NCBI GenBank assembly: GCA_049510055.1
Contig: JBEKZI010000041.1
Location: 1-17,135 of the forward strand
From: JALHTV01 sp049510055
GTDB lineage: Bacteria > Planctomycetota > Phycisphaerae > SM23-33
Direction of reading: 5' to 3'
DNA length: 17,135 nt
Part shown: piece by piece, positions 10,228 through 17,135 of the stretch
How the letters are laid out: every line of letters begins with the position of its first letter
Numbering within the stretch: the first letter of the stretch is position 1
Notes under the pieces: generated by a model
What the model was told of the DNA's origin: nothing
Database searches by the model: none
The model's input: the letters and a program-made list of their open reading frames with translations, nothing else
Program-made: the position numbers and the translations under genes

Positions 10228-11475
10228 GTGAATGAGTTCGAAGAAATTCGCGATCAGATGATGGGCCGCGCCTTCCACCGGATCATCACGGTCAAAACAT
10301 TGCCGGGGCCGGCGTTCAGTAGCGACGGACGGGAGATCATCTCGTTCAGCAGCAACAATTACCTGGGGTTGGCCACGAGCCCCCGGCTGATCGCCAGCGC
10401 CCGCCGCGGGCTGGAGAAATACGGCGTCGGCAATTGCGAGTCCCGCCTGTTGGGCGGGGATCTGGAGATCTACCGGACCCTGGAAGATCGGCTGGCGCGG
10501 CTGAAGCGAAAAGAGGCCGCCATCCTGTTCGCGACGGGATATCTGACGAACCTGGGGGTCCTGCCCGCGCTGGTCAACTGTTCTACGATCGCCCGCGTGT
10601 ACGGTTACCGGCCCAAGAAGCGATACCGCTACGCGTATTTCACGGACGAGTTCAACCACGCCAGCATCCGCGAAGGCATTCGCATCTCGGGCGCCGAGAA
10701 AGTGACCTACGCCCATTGCGACATGAACAGCCTGGAGGACAAGCTCAAGGCCTCCGACGTAGAGATGAAAATCATCGTCAGCGACGGCGTGTTCAGCCAG
10801 GACGGCGATATCGTTCCCTGGCCCGACATGCACGCGCTGGCGGAGCGATACGACGCGCTGGTGTACATCGACGACGCCCACGGCACCGGAGTCCTTGGAC
10901 CCACCGGCGGCGGCACCACGGAGCACTTCGACCTGTTCAGCCCCCGCCTGATTTGCATGGGCACGCTGAGCAAGGCCTACGGGGCGATCGGCGGGTTCAT
11001 TGCCACCGACCAGTACCTGGTGGACATCCTCCGGCTGACGTGCTCGGCCTACGGATTCACCTCGACCTTGCCGCCGGACCAGGCGTGCGCGGTTCTGGAG
11101 GCTATGGACATCGTGCTGGACGAGCCGCAGCGCCGCCAGCGGCTGTGGGAGAATCAGCGGTATTTCGTCGCAGAGATCGACAAGCTGGGGTACCCGCTGA
11201 TTTCCCGTTCGACGTGCCTCCTGCCGGTGATGATCGGGGACGAGTCGCTTTGTGAATGGTACTCCGAGCAGCTGTACCGCCGCGGCTTCCACGTGGATTC
11301 GATCCTGTTCCCCGCCGTGCCGAAGGGCCGCAGCCGCCTGCGGTTCATGATGAATGCCAACCACACCCGCCCGCAGCTCGACGCACTCCTGGGGGCCATG
11401 AAAGAGCTACGCCAAGCCGCGCCGAGCAAGCTTCCTGCGGCCAAGTCCGGCGCAGGCGGCAAGAAGGCCAGGTAG
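10228..11475 (+). CDS. Alpha-oxoamine synthase (BioF/KBL/serine palmitoyltransferase family)
   Basis: PLP-dependent enzymes of this family join an acyl thioester to an amino acid with loss of CO2. BioF makes 8-amino-7-oxononanoate, KBL makes 2-amino-3-oxobutyrate, and serine palmitoyltransferase makes 3-ketosphinganine. From the GTG at 10228 the protein has 415 residues, close to the family's usual 390-420. Motifs are SFSSNNYLGLA, GVGNCESRLLGG (glycine-rich loop), DEFNHASIREGIR (His stacking on PLP), DGVFSQDGD, YIDDAHGTGVLG (Asp holding the PLP nitrogen) and GTLSKAYGAIGGF, whose lysine (about 249) is the Schiff-base residue. About a dozen extra residues (RVYGYRPKKRYR) lie before the DEFNHAS block. 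The C-terminus is Lys/Ala-rich. Substrate cannot be chosen from sequence; the SDR remnant just upstream hints at the sphingoid pathway. No acyl carrier gene is nearby. Confidence 0.85.
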   Translation: MNEFEEIRDQMMGRAFHRIITVKTLPGPAFSSDGREIISFSSNNYLGLATSPRLIASARRGLEKYGVGNCESRLLGGDLEIYRTLEDRLARLKRKEAAILFATGYLTNLGVLPALVNCSTIARVYGYRPKKRYRYAYFTDEFNHASIREGIRISGAEKVTYAHCDMNSLEDKLKASDVEMKIIVSDGVFSQDGDIVPWPDMHALAERYDALVYIDDAHGTGVLGPTGGGTTEHFDLFSPRLICMGTLSKAYGAIGGFIATDQYLVDILRLTCSAYGFTSTLPPDQACAVLEAMDIVLDEPQRRQRLWENQRYFVAEIDKLGYPLISRSTCLLPVMIGDESLCEWYSEQLYRRGFHVDSILFPAVPKGRSRLRFMMNANHTRPQLDALLGAMKELRQAAPSKLPAAKSGAGGKKAR

Positions 11476-11667
11476 CTGTGAGGAGTTAGGGGCGGACATT
11501 GAGCAGTAGAAAGTAGAATAGCCCCTCGACTCCCCTTCGATTCGCGTTGCTCACTCAGGGTCGCTCGGGGCCAGGAGACCGCAGGTGAGCGGTCAAATCT
11601 TTCATGGCGTCGAGTCAGAGTCCAGGTGTTGCTGTTCTCTACTGTTCACCTTTCTCCTGCTCACCTG

Positions 11668-11709
11668 CTCTGTGAAAAACGCCCCCTGGAGGGGGCGTTT
11701 TTCACAGAG
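11668..11709. terminator. Bidirectional terminator-like 19-bp hairpin
   Basis: Positions 11668-11686 and 11691-11709 are perfect inverted repeats around the four-base loop TGGA. The stem contains AAAAACGCCCCC against GGGGGCGTTTTT, so either strand gives a GC-rich stem followed by a U-run. It would end transcripts from the synthase on the plus strand and from tRNA-Ser on the minus strand. Confidence 0.75.
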
Positions 11710-11722
11710 AGGTCGGGATTCG
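11707..11722 (-). repeat. 16-base copy of the tRNA-Ser 3' end
   Basis: GAGAGGTCGGGATTCG at 11707-11722 is identical to 11844-11859 inside tRNA-Ser. On the minus strand it is the 3' half of the T arm plus most of the acceptor 3' strand. The two copies are 137 bases apart in the same orientation. It overlaps the end of the 19-bp hairpin by three bases. Confidence 0.65.
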
Positions 11723-11750
11723 CTGGAGCGGCGCGGCTGTTGCCGCGTCG

Positions 11751-11785
11751 AACCCTCGGAGCGTCGCTTTGCGACGCCTCGGGTT
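11751..11785. repeat. GC-rich hairpin downstream of tRNA-Ser
   Basis: GCGTCGC (11761-11767) pairs with GCGACGC (11771-11777) around TTT. After small bulges AACCC (11751-11755) pairs with GGGTT (11781-11785). It lies in the transcribed region after tRNA-Ser on the minus strand; function unknown. Confidence 0.5.
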
Positions 11786-11841
11786 CTGGCACCGTCGCAA
11801 AAAATGCGGCGTCTCAGGAGGAAATTGAGGCACCGTGGAAA

Positions 11842-11932
11842 CGGAGAGGTCGGGATTCGAACCCGAGATACGGGCATGACCCCGTATAACGGTTTAGCAA
11901 ACCGTCGCTTTCAGCCACTCAGCCACCTCTCC
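11842..11932 (-). tRNA. tRNA-Ser (anticodon GCU)
   Basis: The minus strand folds as a class II tRNA of 91 bases. The acceptor GGAGAGG (11926-11932) pairs with CCTCTCC (11843-11849), with discriminator G at 11842 as expected for serine. The anticodon stem ACGGT/ACCGT encloses the loop TTGCTAA, giving anticodon GCU for AGC/AGU. A long variable arm, TACGGG/CCCGTA, and a T arm with GGTTCGAATCCCG are clear. The 3' CCA is not encoded and must be added after transcription. Confidence 0.95.
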
Positions 11933-11970
11933 AAGCCGGACCGGCGGTGGCCGCTCGGCCCGTACCATCG

Positions 11971-11999
11971 ACTATACGGGGCAAAGTCCTAAGCGTCAA
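11971..11999 (-). promoter_or_regulatory. Sigma-70-type promoter of tRNA-Ser
   Basis: On the minus strand TTGACG (11994-11999) and TATAGT (11971-11976) are separated by exactly 17 bases. Transcription would start near 11964, giving a leader of about 30 bases before the mature 5' end at 11932. Confidence 0.7.
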
Positions 12000-12088
12000 C
12001 GGGGCTGCGGACCGTGCATTTTTTCCCGCCGGTTGCCGATATGTTTTGTGGCCAGGGCGCCTATGATGGCGTGAACGGAGAAACAGTT

Positions 12089-12277
12089 ATGAAGACAATC
12101 GTGGATCGAGAGGCGTGCATCGGTTGCGGCCTGTGCGTGCAGATATGCGAGGCCGTCTTTGAGATGGACGGCGACAGCATCGCCGTGGTGAAGGTCAACC
12201 CCGTGCCGGCGAATCAGGAAGCGGCTTGCAAAGAGGCGGCTGAGAGCTGTCCCACCACGGCCATCAAGATCGAGTAG
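12089..12277 (+). CDS. Small [4Fe-4S] ferredoxin
   Basis: This 62-residue electron carrier starts at an ATG with GGAG 8 bases upstream (12077-12080); a longer reading from 12014 lacks support. The motif CIGCGLC supplies Cys10, Cys13 and Cys16, and SCPTTAI supplies Cys54, the four ligands of one cubane cluster. Cys20 and Cys47 fall where single-cluster ferredoxins such as Desulfovibrio FdI and the Thermotoga protein keep the remnants of a second site, often as a disulfide. The residues between are acidic and lack the second CxxCxxC, so this is a one-cluster form. It stands alone and its redox partner cannot be told. Confidence 0.9.
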   Translation: MKTIVDREACIGCGLCVQICEAVFEMDGDSIAVVKVNPVPANQEAACKEAAESCPTTAIKIE

Positions 12278-12313
12278 CCAGCCGGGCGGGGCGGCCCCAC
12301 CATAAGGGGGGCA

Positions 12314-13279
12314 TCACTTCTTCTTTTTCTTTGGACTCTTTTGGCCCGTCACAAGGACTTGGCGGCAGAACTCCACCGTGCGCTTCAGGCCTTCCAGGCG
12401 GCCGACGACCGGTTGCCAATCCAGAATCTTCTTGGCCAATGAGATGTCGGGGCGGCGGACCTTGGGGTCGTCGGCGGGCAGAGGCTTTTCGACAATCTTG
12501 CTGGATGAGCCCGTCAGTTGAATGATCTCCTCCGCCAGGCGGCGGACGGGGATTTCGTCGCCATTACCGAGGTTGACCGGCTTGGAGTAGTCGCTCCGCG
12601 CCAGGCGCACCAGGCCCTCCACCTGGTCGTCGATGTAGCAGAAGCTTCGCGTCTGGCTGCCGTCGCCGTAGACGGTCAGGTTCTGGCCGGCCAGGGCCTG
12701 GCAGATGAAGTTGGTCACGACGCGCCCGTCGTCCAGGCGCATCCGGGGTCCATAGGTGTTGAAAATGCGGGCGATGCGGACCGACAGATGGTGCCGGCGT
12801 TGATAGGCGGTGATCAGGGCCTCGGCGTAGCGCTTGCCCTCGTCGTACACGGCCCGGGCGCCGATGGGGTTCACGTGTCCCCAGTAATCTTCCTTCTGGG
12901 GGTGCACCTCCGGATCGCCGTAGACTTCGCTGGTGGAGGTCTGAAGGAACACGGCCGACTTGTCGCGGGCCAGTTCCAGCATGTTCCAGACGCCCTCGCT
13001 GCACGTCCGCAGGATTTCGATGCCCAGCGGGCCGAAGTCCACCGGGCTGGCCGGGCAGGCCAGGTCGCACACCAGGTCCACCGCCCCGTCCAGGGGGATC
13101 GGGCGCGTGATGTCGTGCTCGATGAACTGGAAGGCGGGGCTGGCGGACAGCCAGGCGATGTTGTCGCCGCTGCCGGTGCAGTAGTTGTCGATGCCGACGA
13201 CCTGGTGGCCGTCGTCCAGGTACCGCTTGGCCAGGTGGCAGCCGATAAATCCGGCCGCCCCGGACAGGACCACGCGCAT
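12314..13279 (-). CDS. uxs: UDP-glucuronate decarboxylase (UDP-xylose synthase)
   Basis: This extended SDR converts UDP-glucuronate to UDP-xylose with bound NAD. At 321 residues it has the length of the soluble bacterial enzyme. Motifs are GAAGFIG (7-13) for NAD, DNYCTG (31-36), the family signature LACPASPVDF (73-82), TSTSEVYGDP (114-123), catalytic Tyr145 and Lys149 in YDEGKR, RIFNTYGPRM (171-180), SFCYIDD and RRPDI. The C-terminus ends in PKKKKK, a basic tail outside the fold. The start at 13279 has GGAGA about 7 bases upstream. It diverges from UDP-glucose dehydrogenase, which makes its substrate. Its stop is 36 bases from that of the convergent ferredoxin. Confidence 0.93.
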   Translation of the reverse strand: MRVVLSGAAGFIGCHLAKRYLDDGHQVVGIDNYCTGSGDNIAWLSASPAFQFIEHDITRPIPLDGAVDLVCDLACPASPVDFGPLGIEILRTCSEGVWNMLELARDKSAVFLQTSTSEVYGDPEVHPQKEDYWGHVNPIGARAVYDEGKRYAEALITAYQRRHHLSVRIARIFNTYGPRMRLDDGRVVTNFICQALAGQNLTVYGDGSQTRSFCYIDDQVEGLVRLARSDYSKPVNLGNGDEIPVRRLAEEIIQLTGSSSKIVEKPLPADDPKVRRPDISLAKKILDWQPVVGRLEGLKRTVEFCRQVLVTGQKSPKKKKK

Positions 13280-13367
13280 GATGTTCTCCGTTGCGTCAGG
13301 CGCTTGGGCCGCCTTATGATGCTGGCGTTACTATACCTCAAGCCATCGGCCAAAGGGAAACCGTTCC
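13280..13367. promoter_or_regulatory. Shared divergent promoter region of the UDP-xylose pair
   Basis: These 88 bases must hold promoters for both sugar-nucleotide genes. TATAGT on the minus strand (13330-13335) overlaps TACTAT on the plus strand (13329-13334); either could be a -10 box. I see no convincing -35 for either. Confidence 0.3.
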
Positions 13368-14726
13368 ATGAAAGTAACGATTGTGGGCAGCGGCTACGTG
13401 GGCCTGGTCACCGGCACGTGCCTGGCCGACGCGGGCAATCACGTGGTGTGCGTGGACATCGACCCGGCCAAGGTCGAAAAACTCTCCAAGGGCGTCAGCC
13501 CCATCTACGAACCGGGCCTGGAGGAATTGATCAAAGCCAACCTGGCCACCGGCCGCCTGCGGTTCACCACGCAACTGGCCGAGGGCGTGGAGCACGGGGG
13601 CGTCATCTTCATCGCCGTCGGCACGCCGCCCTCGGCCGACGGATCGGCGGACCTTTCGAGCGTGGAAGCAATCGTCCGCGACGTCGCCAAGCTGATGACC
13701 TCCTCCCGGGTGATCGTGATCAAGTCCACCGTGCCGGTGGGCACGGGCCGGCGGATGAGCCAGATCCTGGAGGATCTGACGGCGCATCCCTTCGCGTTGA
13801 TCTCCAACCCCGAGTTCCTGCGGGAAGGGGCCGCCGTGGAGGATTTCCTCCGTCCCGACCGCATCATCATCGGCAGCGACGGCGACGCCGACGCCGTCCA
13901 GATCATCACCGAGCTGTACGCCCCCTTTGCCAAGACGCCGCAGACGATCATGGTCCTCAGCCGCGACGCGGCCGAGATGGTCAAGTACGCCTCCAACGCC
14001 TACCTGGCCACGCGCATCAGCTTCATCAATGAGATCGCCGACATCTGCGCGCGGACGGACGTGGACATCAACGAGGTCCGCTCGGGCATGGGTGCCGACA
14101 GCCGCATCGGGGCGGCCTTCCTCTACCCCGGCGTGGGGTACGGCGGCAGTTGCTTCCCCAAGGACGTTCAGGCGCTCATCCGCGTGGCCCAGGGTGTGGG
14201 CAGCCGCTCCGACGTCCTGGCCAGCGTTCACGCCCGCAACGAGCTCCAGAAGGTCGCCCTGGCGGAGATGGTCCTCCGGAAGTACGGCAAGGACCTGGCC
14301 GGCCGGACGCTGGCGATCTGGGGCCTGGCGTTCAAGCCCAACACCGACGACGTCCGCGACGCCCCGGCCATCAGCGTCATCCGCCTGCTGAGCAAGGCCG
14401 GCGCCAGGCTGCGATGCTACGATCCCAAGGCCTCGGCCAACGCCAAGGCCGAACTGAAGGGCTGCCGCGGCGTGGAATTCGTCGCCGGTCCCTACGAGGC
14501 GATCGAAAAGGCCGATGGGCTGATCATCTGCACGGAGTGGAACGAATTCCGCACGCCGGATTTCGACCGCATCCGCAGCCACCTGCGGGAGCGGGTCATC
14601 TTCGACGGCCGGAACCTTTACGATCCGCGGACGATGATCCGCCAGCGCATTGAGTATCATTCCATAGGCCGCCCGGCGGCTATACCGTCCCGCGGGCACG
14701 CGGCGCCGCCCCCCAAGCACAAGTAA
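13368..14726 (+). CDS. ugd: UDP-glucose 6-dehydrogenase
   Basis: This enzyme oxidises UDP-glucose twice with NAD to give UDP-glucuronate. The 452-residue product has the normal length. It shows the NAD motif VGSGYVG (6-12), VDIDPAKV (29-36), YEPGLEELI (47-55), AVGTPPSADGSADL (83-96), STVPVGT (120-126), NPEFLREG (147-154), MVKYASNAYLATRISFINE (204-222) with Lys206 and Asn210, and GYGGSCFPKD (257-266) with catalytic Cys262. The C-terminal UDP-binding domain has WGLAFKPNTDDVRDAPA (318-333). The last 20 residues are Pro/Ala/His-rich and probably disordered. Its product feeds the divergent decarboxylase. Confidence 0.96.
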   Translation: MKVTIVGSGYVGLVTGTCLADAGNHVVCVDIDPAKVEKLSKGVSPIYEPGLEELIKANLATGRLRFTTQLAEGVEHGGVIFIAVGTPPSADGSADLSSVEAIVRDVAKLMTSSRVIVIKSTVPVGTGRRMSQILEDLTAHPFALISNPEFLREGAAVEDFLRPDRIIIGSDGDADAVQIITELYAPFAKTPQTIMVLSRDAAEMVKYASNAYLATRISFINEIADICARTDVDINEVRSGMGADSRIGAAFLYPGVGYGGSCFPKDVQALIRVAQGVGSRSDVLASVHARNELQKVALAEMVLRKYGKDLAGRTLAIWGLAFKPNTDDVRDAPAISVIRLLSKAGARLRCYDPKASANAKAELKGCRGVEFVAGPYEAIEKADGLIICTEWNEFRTPDFDRIRSHLRERVIFDGRNLYDPRTMIRQRIEYHSIGRPAAIPSRGHAAPPPKHK

Positions 14727-14766
14727 GCCAAGCGGCCCAGCGGCCCGAACGCCTGGCGCCGCAGCC

Positions 14767-14776
14767 AGGAGGAGAG
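14767..14776 (+). promoter_or_regulatory. Ribosome binding site for a TTG start
   Basis: AGGAGGAGAG lies 9-13 bases before the TTG at 14786. No in-frame ATG or GTG is nearby, so this strong site decides the start. Confidence 0.6.
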
Positions 14777-14785
14777 TCATCGCCG

Positions 14786-17038
14786 TTGAAAGCTAAACCG
14801 CCCAAGGCAGATAAGGCCGGCCGCGCGGGCGCCTCCGCGGGCGAGCCGCCGTCGCCTTCCCCGCGCAGGAGGTTGTGGCAATCGCTGGGGATCATCCTCC
14901 TGTTGTCGCTGATCGGTTACGGGCATCTGCTCACCCCCGGCGAGGTGCCGTACAACCGCTACTCGGACTTCATCGCCCAGCATCTGACGACCAAGACCGT
15001 CCTCTACAATTCGCTGCGAGAGGGTCGGGGAATTCCGTTCTGGCGGAACGATCAATTCTCCGGCTATCCGGGCCTGACCAACGCCCAAACGATGTACACC
15101 TACCCGCTGCACTTCCTGTTCTATTTTCTGCCGCCGGTGAACGCCCTGGGCGGGACGGACTACCTGCACTTTCTAGTGGCCGCCTTGGCGTTCTACGCGC
15201 TGGGGACGGTGCTGGGACTTGGCCGCTGGTCGCGGCTGTTCATGGCTGTGGCGGGCATGTTCAACTTCAAGCTGATCCTGGCGAGCTATGCCGGCTGGCT
15301 GCCGGTGGTGCCGATCATCGTCTGGCTTCCGGCCCTGATGGCGGCTGTGTTCTACGCGGTCAAGAAACCCGGCCCGGCCGCGGCGGTGGCGCTGGCCCTT
15401 GTGGGAGGCGTGTGTTTCCATTGCGGCCAGATTCAGCTGTTCTACTATTTCACCTGGTTTGGCGCCGCCTACGTCCTGTCCGTCTTGATTCGGCTGGCCT
15501 GGCGGCGGCAATGGCTCACGTTCCGCCGCACCGCCCTGTGGATGGTGGTGGGGGGCGTTTTGGCCCTGAGCCTGGCGGCCTACCTTATGGTGCCGCTGGC
15601 GGAGTCCAGCCGATACAGCACCCGGACCGCCAGCTCCTACCGGTTCTTCCAGGCCAGCCGGTCGATGCAACCGGCGCACCTGTGGACCTTTCTGTATCCC
15701 GAGATTCTGGGGACGCCGCTGAACGATTCCTACCCGGCCATCGAGCTCTGGGAGGACGTGGGGTACTTCGGGATCGTTCCTCTCCTGCTGGCGGGGGCGG
15801 CGGTGTTTTTTGGACGCCGCAAGCCCAGGACGTGGTTCTTTGCGATCTGCTTTGCCCTGTCGGTGGTCTTAGCCTTCGATACTCCCTTGTTGCGCGTGGT
15901 CTATTGGCTTGTGCCGGGATTCAACCTGTTCCGGATTTCGCAGCGGTATTTCTTCCTCAGCGCGATGTTCGGCATCTGTCTTGGAGGCATGGGGCTGGAG
16001 GAGCTGATAGCCAGGGGGCGGCAGGGATTCCGTCGCGGGGCCGTCATCGCGGTGGTGGCGATCACCCTGGTGGCGGCGGAGGGCACCTACTACGCCAAGC
16101 GGTACCTGACGATGGCGCCATGTTCCAAGGCGTTGCCTCCTAAGGAAATGCGGGACTTTTTTGCCGCCGACACGTCGCTGTACCGCGTGGCCTCGTTGGA
16201 GAGGCCGACGATCAACTTCGGCTGGTCCGCTTCCTTGGGCATTCAGAACGTCTCGGGCTACGACGGATTCAATTACCGTCATTACTTGGCGTATTTCATC
16301 CTCACGGATCTCGGCGTGGCCATTTCTCCCCAAGCCTCGACGTGGTTCTATCTGCGCCGCCTCGCCCGGCTGGACATGCTGGATGCCTTGAACGTCAAAT
16401 ACCTGGTCGCGCCCGTCCCCCTGGAAGATTTTCTGGGCAACCAGTATGAGCTGGTGACCGTGTTCCGTGACTCGCCCGTCTTTTATTTCTACAAGGGCCT
16501 TCAGTATTGGACCCTCTACGTGTACCGCAACAGGCGCTTCATGCCGCGGGCCTTCTGGGCCGGCCAGTTGCTCCCGGCCGATAGCGAGTCGCAGATGGGA
16601 TCGCAGGTGCAAGGCACCCCGGACCTGCGGGACGCCACGGCCGTGCTCCATCTCGCCGCCGCCGACATCCCCAACAGCGCCTCGCCGGACGATAGCCTGG
16701 AAATGGCCTCCTGGGTGCCCGGCCACATGACGATTCGCACCCACAACGCCCAGCAGAGGTTTTTAGTCGTCAGCGAGGTATGGGACCCCGGCTGGCGGGG
16801 CCGGATCGACGGCAAGCCCGCCCCTCTGTACATGACCAACATCACCATGCTCGGCCTGTCGGTGCCGTCGGGGGACCACGAAGTGGTGCTGGAGTACCGT
16901 CCGCCGAACTGGGACCTTGCCTTGGGGACGACAATCGCCGGCATCGTCGTGCTGCTGCTTGTGGCGGGGCTTGCCGTGGCCCGTCGGGCGGCGTCGCGCC
17001 GAGCGGCGGCGACTGGTCAGCTCCCCGGAAGCGATTAG
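14786..17038 (+). CDS. YfhO-family polytopic membrane protein
   Basis: YfhO proteins are large GT-C-like membrane proteins linked in Gram-positive bacteria to glycosylation of teichoic or lipoteichoic acids; in other phyla the substrate is unknown. The 750-residue product starts with a basic cytoplasmic tail (1-30) and a membrane segment (32-48). The first outer loop has RYSDFIAQHLTTK, then GIPFWRNDQFSGYPGLTNAQ (about 82-101) and YPLHFLFY, the family pattern. About a dozen hydrophobic segments follow. A soluble part includes the late YfhO signature EVWDPGWRGRIDGK, VPSGDHEVVLEYRPP (about 664-707), and a last membrane segment lies at 717-733. It begins 60 bases after UDP-glucose dehydrogenase on the same strand, so cotranscription is likely and surface glycosylation is the best inference. 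Confidence 0.85.
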   Translation: MKAKPPKADKAGRAGASAGEPPSPSPRRRLWQSLGIILLLSLIGYGHLLTPGEVPYNRYSDFIAQHLTTKTVLYNSLREGRGIPFWRNDQFSGYPGLTNAQTMYTYPLHFLFYFLPPVNALGGTDYLHFLVAALAFYALGTVLGLGRWSRLFMAVAGMFNFKLILASYAGWLPVVPIIVWLPALMAAVFYAVKKPGPAAAVALALVGGVCFHCGQIQLFYYFTWFGAAYVLSVLIRLAWRRQWLTFRRTALWMVVGGVLALSLAAYLMVPLAESSRYSTRTASSYRFFQASRSMQPAHLWTFLYPEILGTPLNDSYPAIELWEDVGYFGIVPLLLAGAAVFFGRRKPRTWFFAICFALSVVLAFDTPLLRVVYWLVPGFNLFRISQRYFFLSAMFGICLGGMGLEELIARGRQGFRRGAVIAVVAITLVAAEGTYYAKRYLTMAPCSKALPPKEMRDFFAADTSLYRVASLERPTINFGWSASLGIQNVSGYDGFNYRHYLAYFILTDLGVAISPQASTWFYLRRLARLDMLDALNVKYLVAPVPLEDFLGNQYELVTVFRDSPVFYFYKGLQYWTLYVYRNRRFMPRAFWAGQLLPADSESQMGSQVQGTPDLRDATAVLHLAAADIPNSASPDDSLEMASWVPGHMTIRTHNAQQRFLVVSEVWDPGWRGRIDGKPAPLYMTNITMLGLSVPSGDHEVVLEYRPPNWDLALGTTIAGIVVLLLVAGLAVARRAASRRAAATGQLPGSD

Positions 17039-17135
17039 AACAGCCGCCGGTAGAGCGCCTCGATCTGCTCGACCATCCGGCGATGATCGAATTTTTCCAG
17101 GCAGAATGTTCGGCCGGCCTGGCCCAGCCGCTGAC
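17035..17135 (-). CDS. C-terminal end of a GT4-type glycosyltransferase (partial)
   Basis: The last 32 codons read on the minus strand give QRLGQAGRTFCLEKF followed by DHRRMVEQIEALYRRLF and a stop at 17035-17037. This matches the usual C-terminal helix of GT-B glycosyltransferases of the group 1 type (GxxGRxxxxxxFxxxxMVxxxexlY). The rest of the gene lies beyond the window. Its stop codon shares two bases with the YfhO stop. Confidence 0.7.
   Translation of the reverse strand, partial: QRLGQAGRTFCLEKFDHRRMVEQIEALYRRLF

Larger units (their letters stand above)
11476..11841. other. Intergenic region with hairpins and a tRNA fragment
   Basis: This 366-base stretch has no gene I can support. Its first 190 bases show nothing clear. 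The rest holds a perfect 19-bp hairpin (11668-11709), a 16-base copy of the tRNA-Ser 3' end (11707-11722) and a GC-rich hairpin (11751-11785). Open frames here run into the tRNA and are not credible. Confidence 0.6.

Noticed and set aside
11707..11859. An integrated element between the two tRNA-end repeats
   Set aside because: Only 137 bases lie between them, with no integrase or cargo; at most a scar.
11585..11992. Plus-strand frames of 87-135 codons across the intergenic hairpin and tRNA
   Set aside because: They cross a perfect hairpin and read through a tRNA gene in antisense.
12518..14032. A 504-codon plus-strand frame across two sugar-nucleotide genes
   Set aside because: It runs antisense to the decarboxylase and out of frame through the dehydrogenase, both certain genes.
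13338..14780. A 480-codon minus-strand frame opposite the dehydrogenase
   Set aside because: A shadow of a highly conserved gene; low-complexity Val/Gly/Asp/His-rich product.

Overview
The window is about 17 kb of GC-rich bacterial chromosome (two-thirds GC by eye), most likely from a planctomycete of the Phycisphaerae type. This placement is an inference. It rests on an enlarged SecA with extra insertions and a SEC-C tail, Q/P/T-rich secreted coiled-coil proteins, a membrane glycosyltransferase beside a secreted protein, and single genes mixed on both strands with few long operons. No rRNA or other phylogenetic marker is present to settle it.

Layout. Positions 2-4011 (+) hold a complete 1245-residue SecA followed at once by a 76-residue protein that repeats SecA's zinc-binding SEC-C tail. 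Positions 4107-5309 (+) encode CarA, the glutaminase subunit of carbamoyl-phosphate synthetase; carB is not in the window. Positions 5413-5898 (+) encode a small exported coiled-coil protein. A 23-bp palindromic repeat lies in its signal region, and an inverted copy supplies its stop codon. Positions 5969-9747 (-) carry three genes: an ArnT/PMT-type glycosyltransferase, a secreted two-domain protein whose ribosome binding site overlaps the glycosyltransferase stop codon, and an unrecognised 195-residue protein. Positions 9912-10104 hold the collapsed remains of a short-chain dehydrogenase (SDR), just upstream of an intact alpha-oxoamine synthase (10228-11475, +). After an intergenic stretch with a perfect 19-bp hairpin, a second hairpin and a fragment of a tRNA 3' end comes tRNA-Ser(GCU) on the minus strand with a clear promoter. 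A small single-cluster ferredoxin follows. A divergent pair makes UDP-xylose from UDP-glucose: UDP-glucose dehydrogenase (+) and UDP-glucuronate decarboxylase (-). A YfhO-family membrane protein and the C-terminal end of a convergent glycosyltransferase finish the window.

How the genes fit together. Much of the second half concerns the cell envelope. The dehydrogenase and decarboxylase supply UDP-glucuronate and UDP-xylose, while YfhO, the ArnT/PMT-like enzyme and the truncated GT4-like enzyme are transferases or transporters acting on lipid-linked or surface sugars. The alpha-oxoamine synthase may make a sphingoid-type base or a biotin precursor; the adjacent SDR remnant fits the sphingoid idea but does not prove it. 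SecA and the SEC-C mini-protein belong to protein export.

I found no CRISPR array, transposase, integrase, toxin-antitoxin pair or recognisable defence system. The most unusual features are the architecture of SecA (about five copies of a wing-domain module, a cysteine-rich insertion in the second nucleotide-binding domain and a coiled-coil insertion), the SEC-C mini-protein, the paired palindromic repeats, the SDR pseudogene next to the synthase, and the tRNA-Ser 3'-end duplication.
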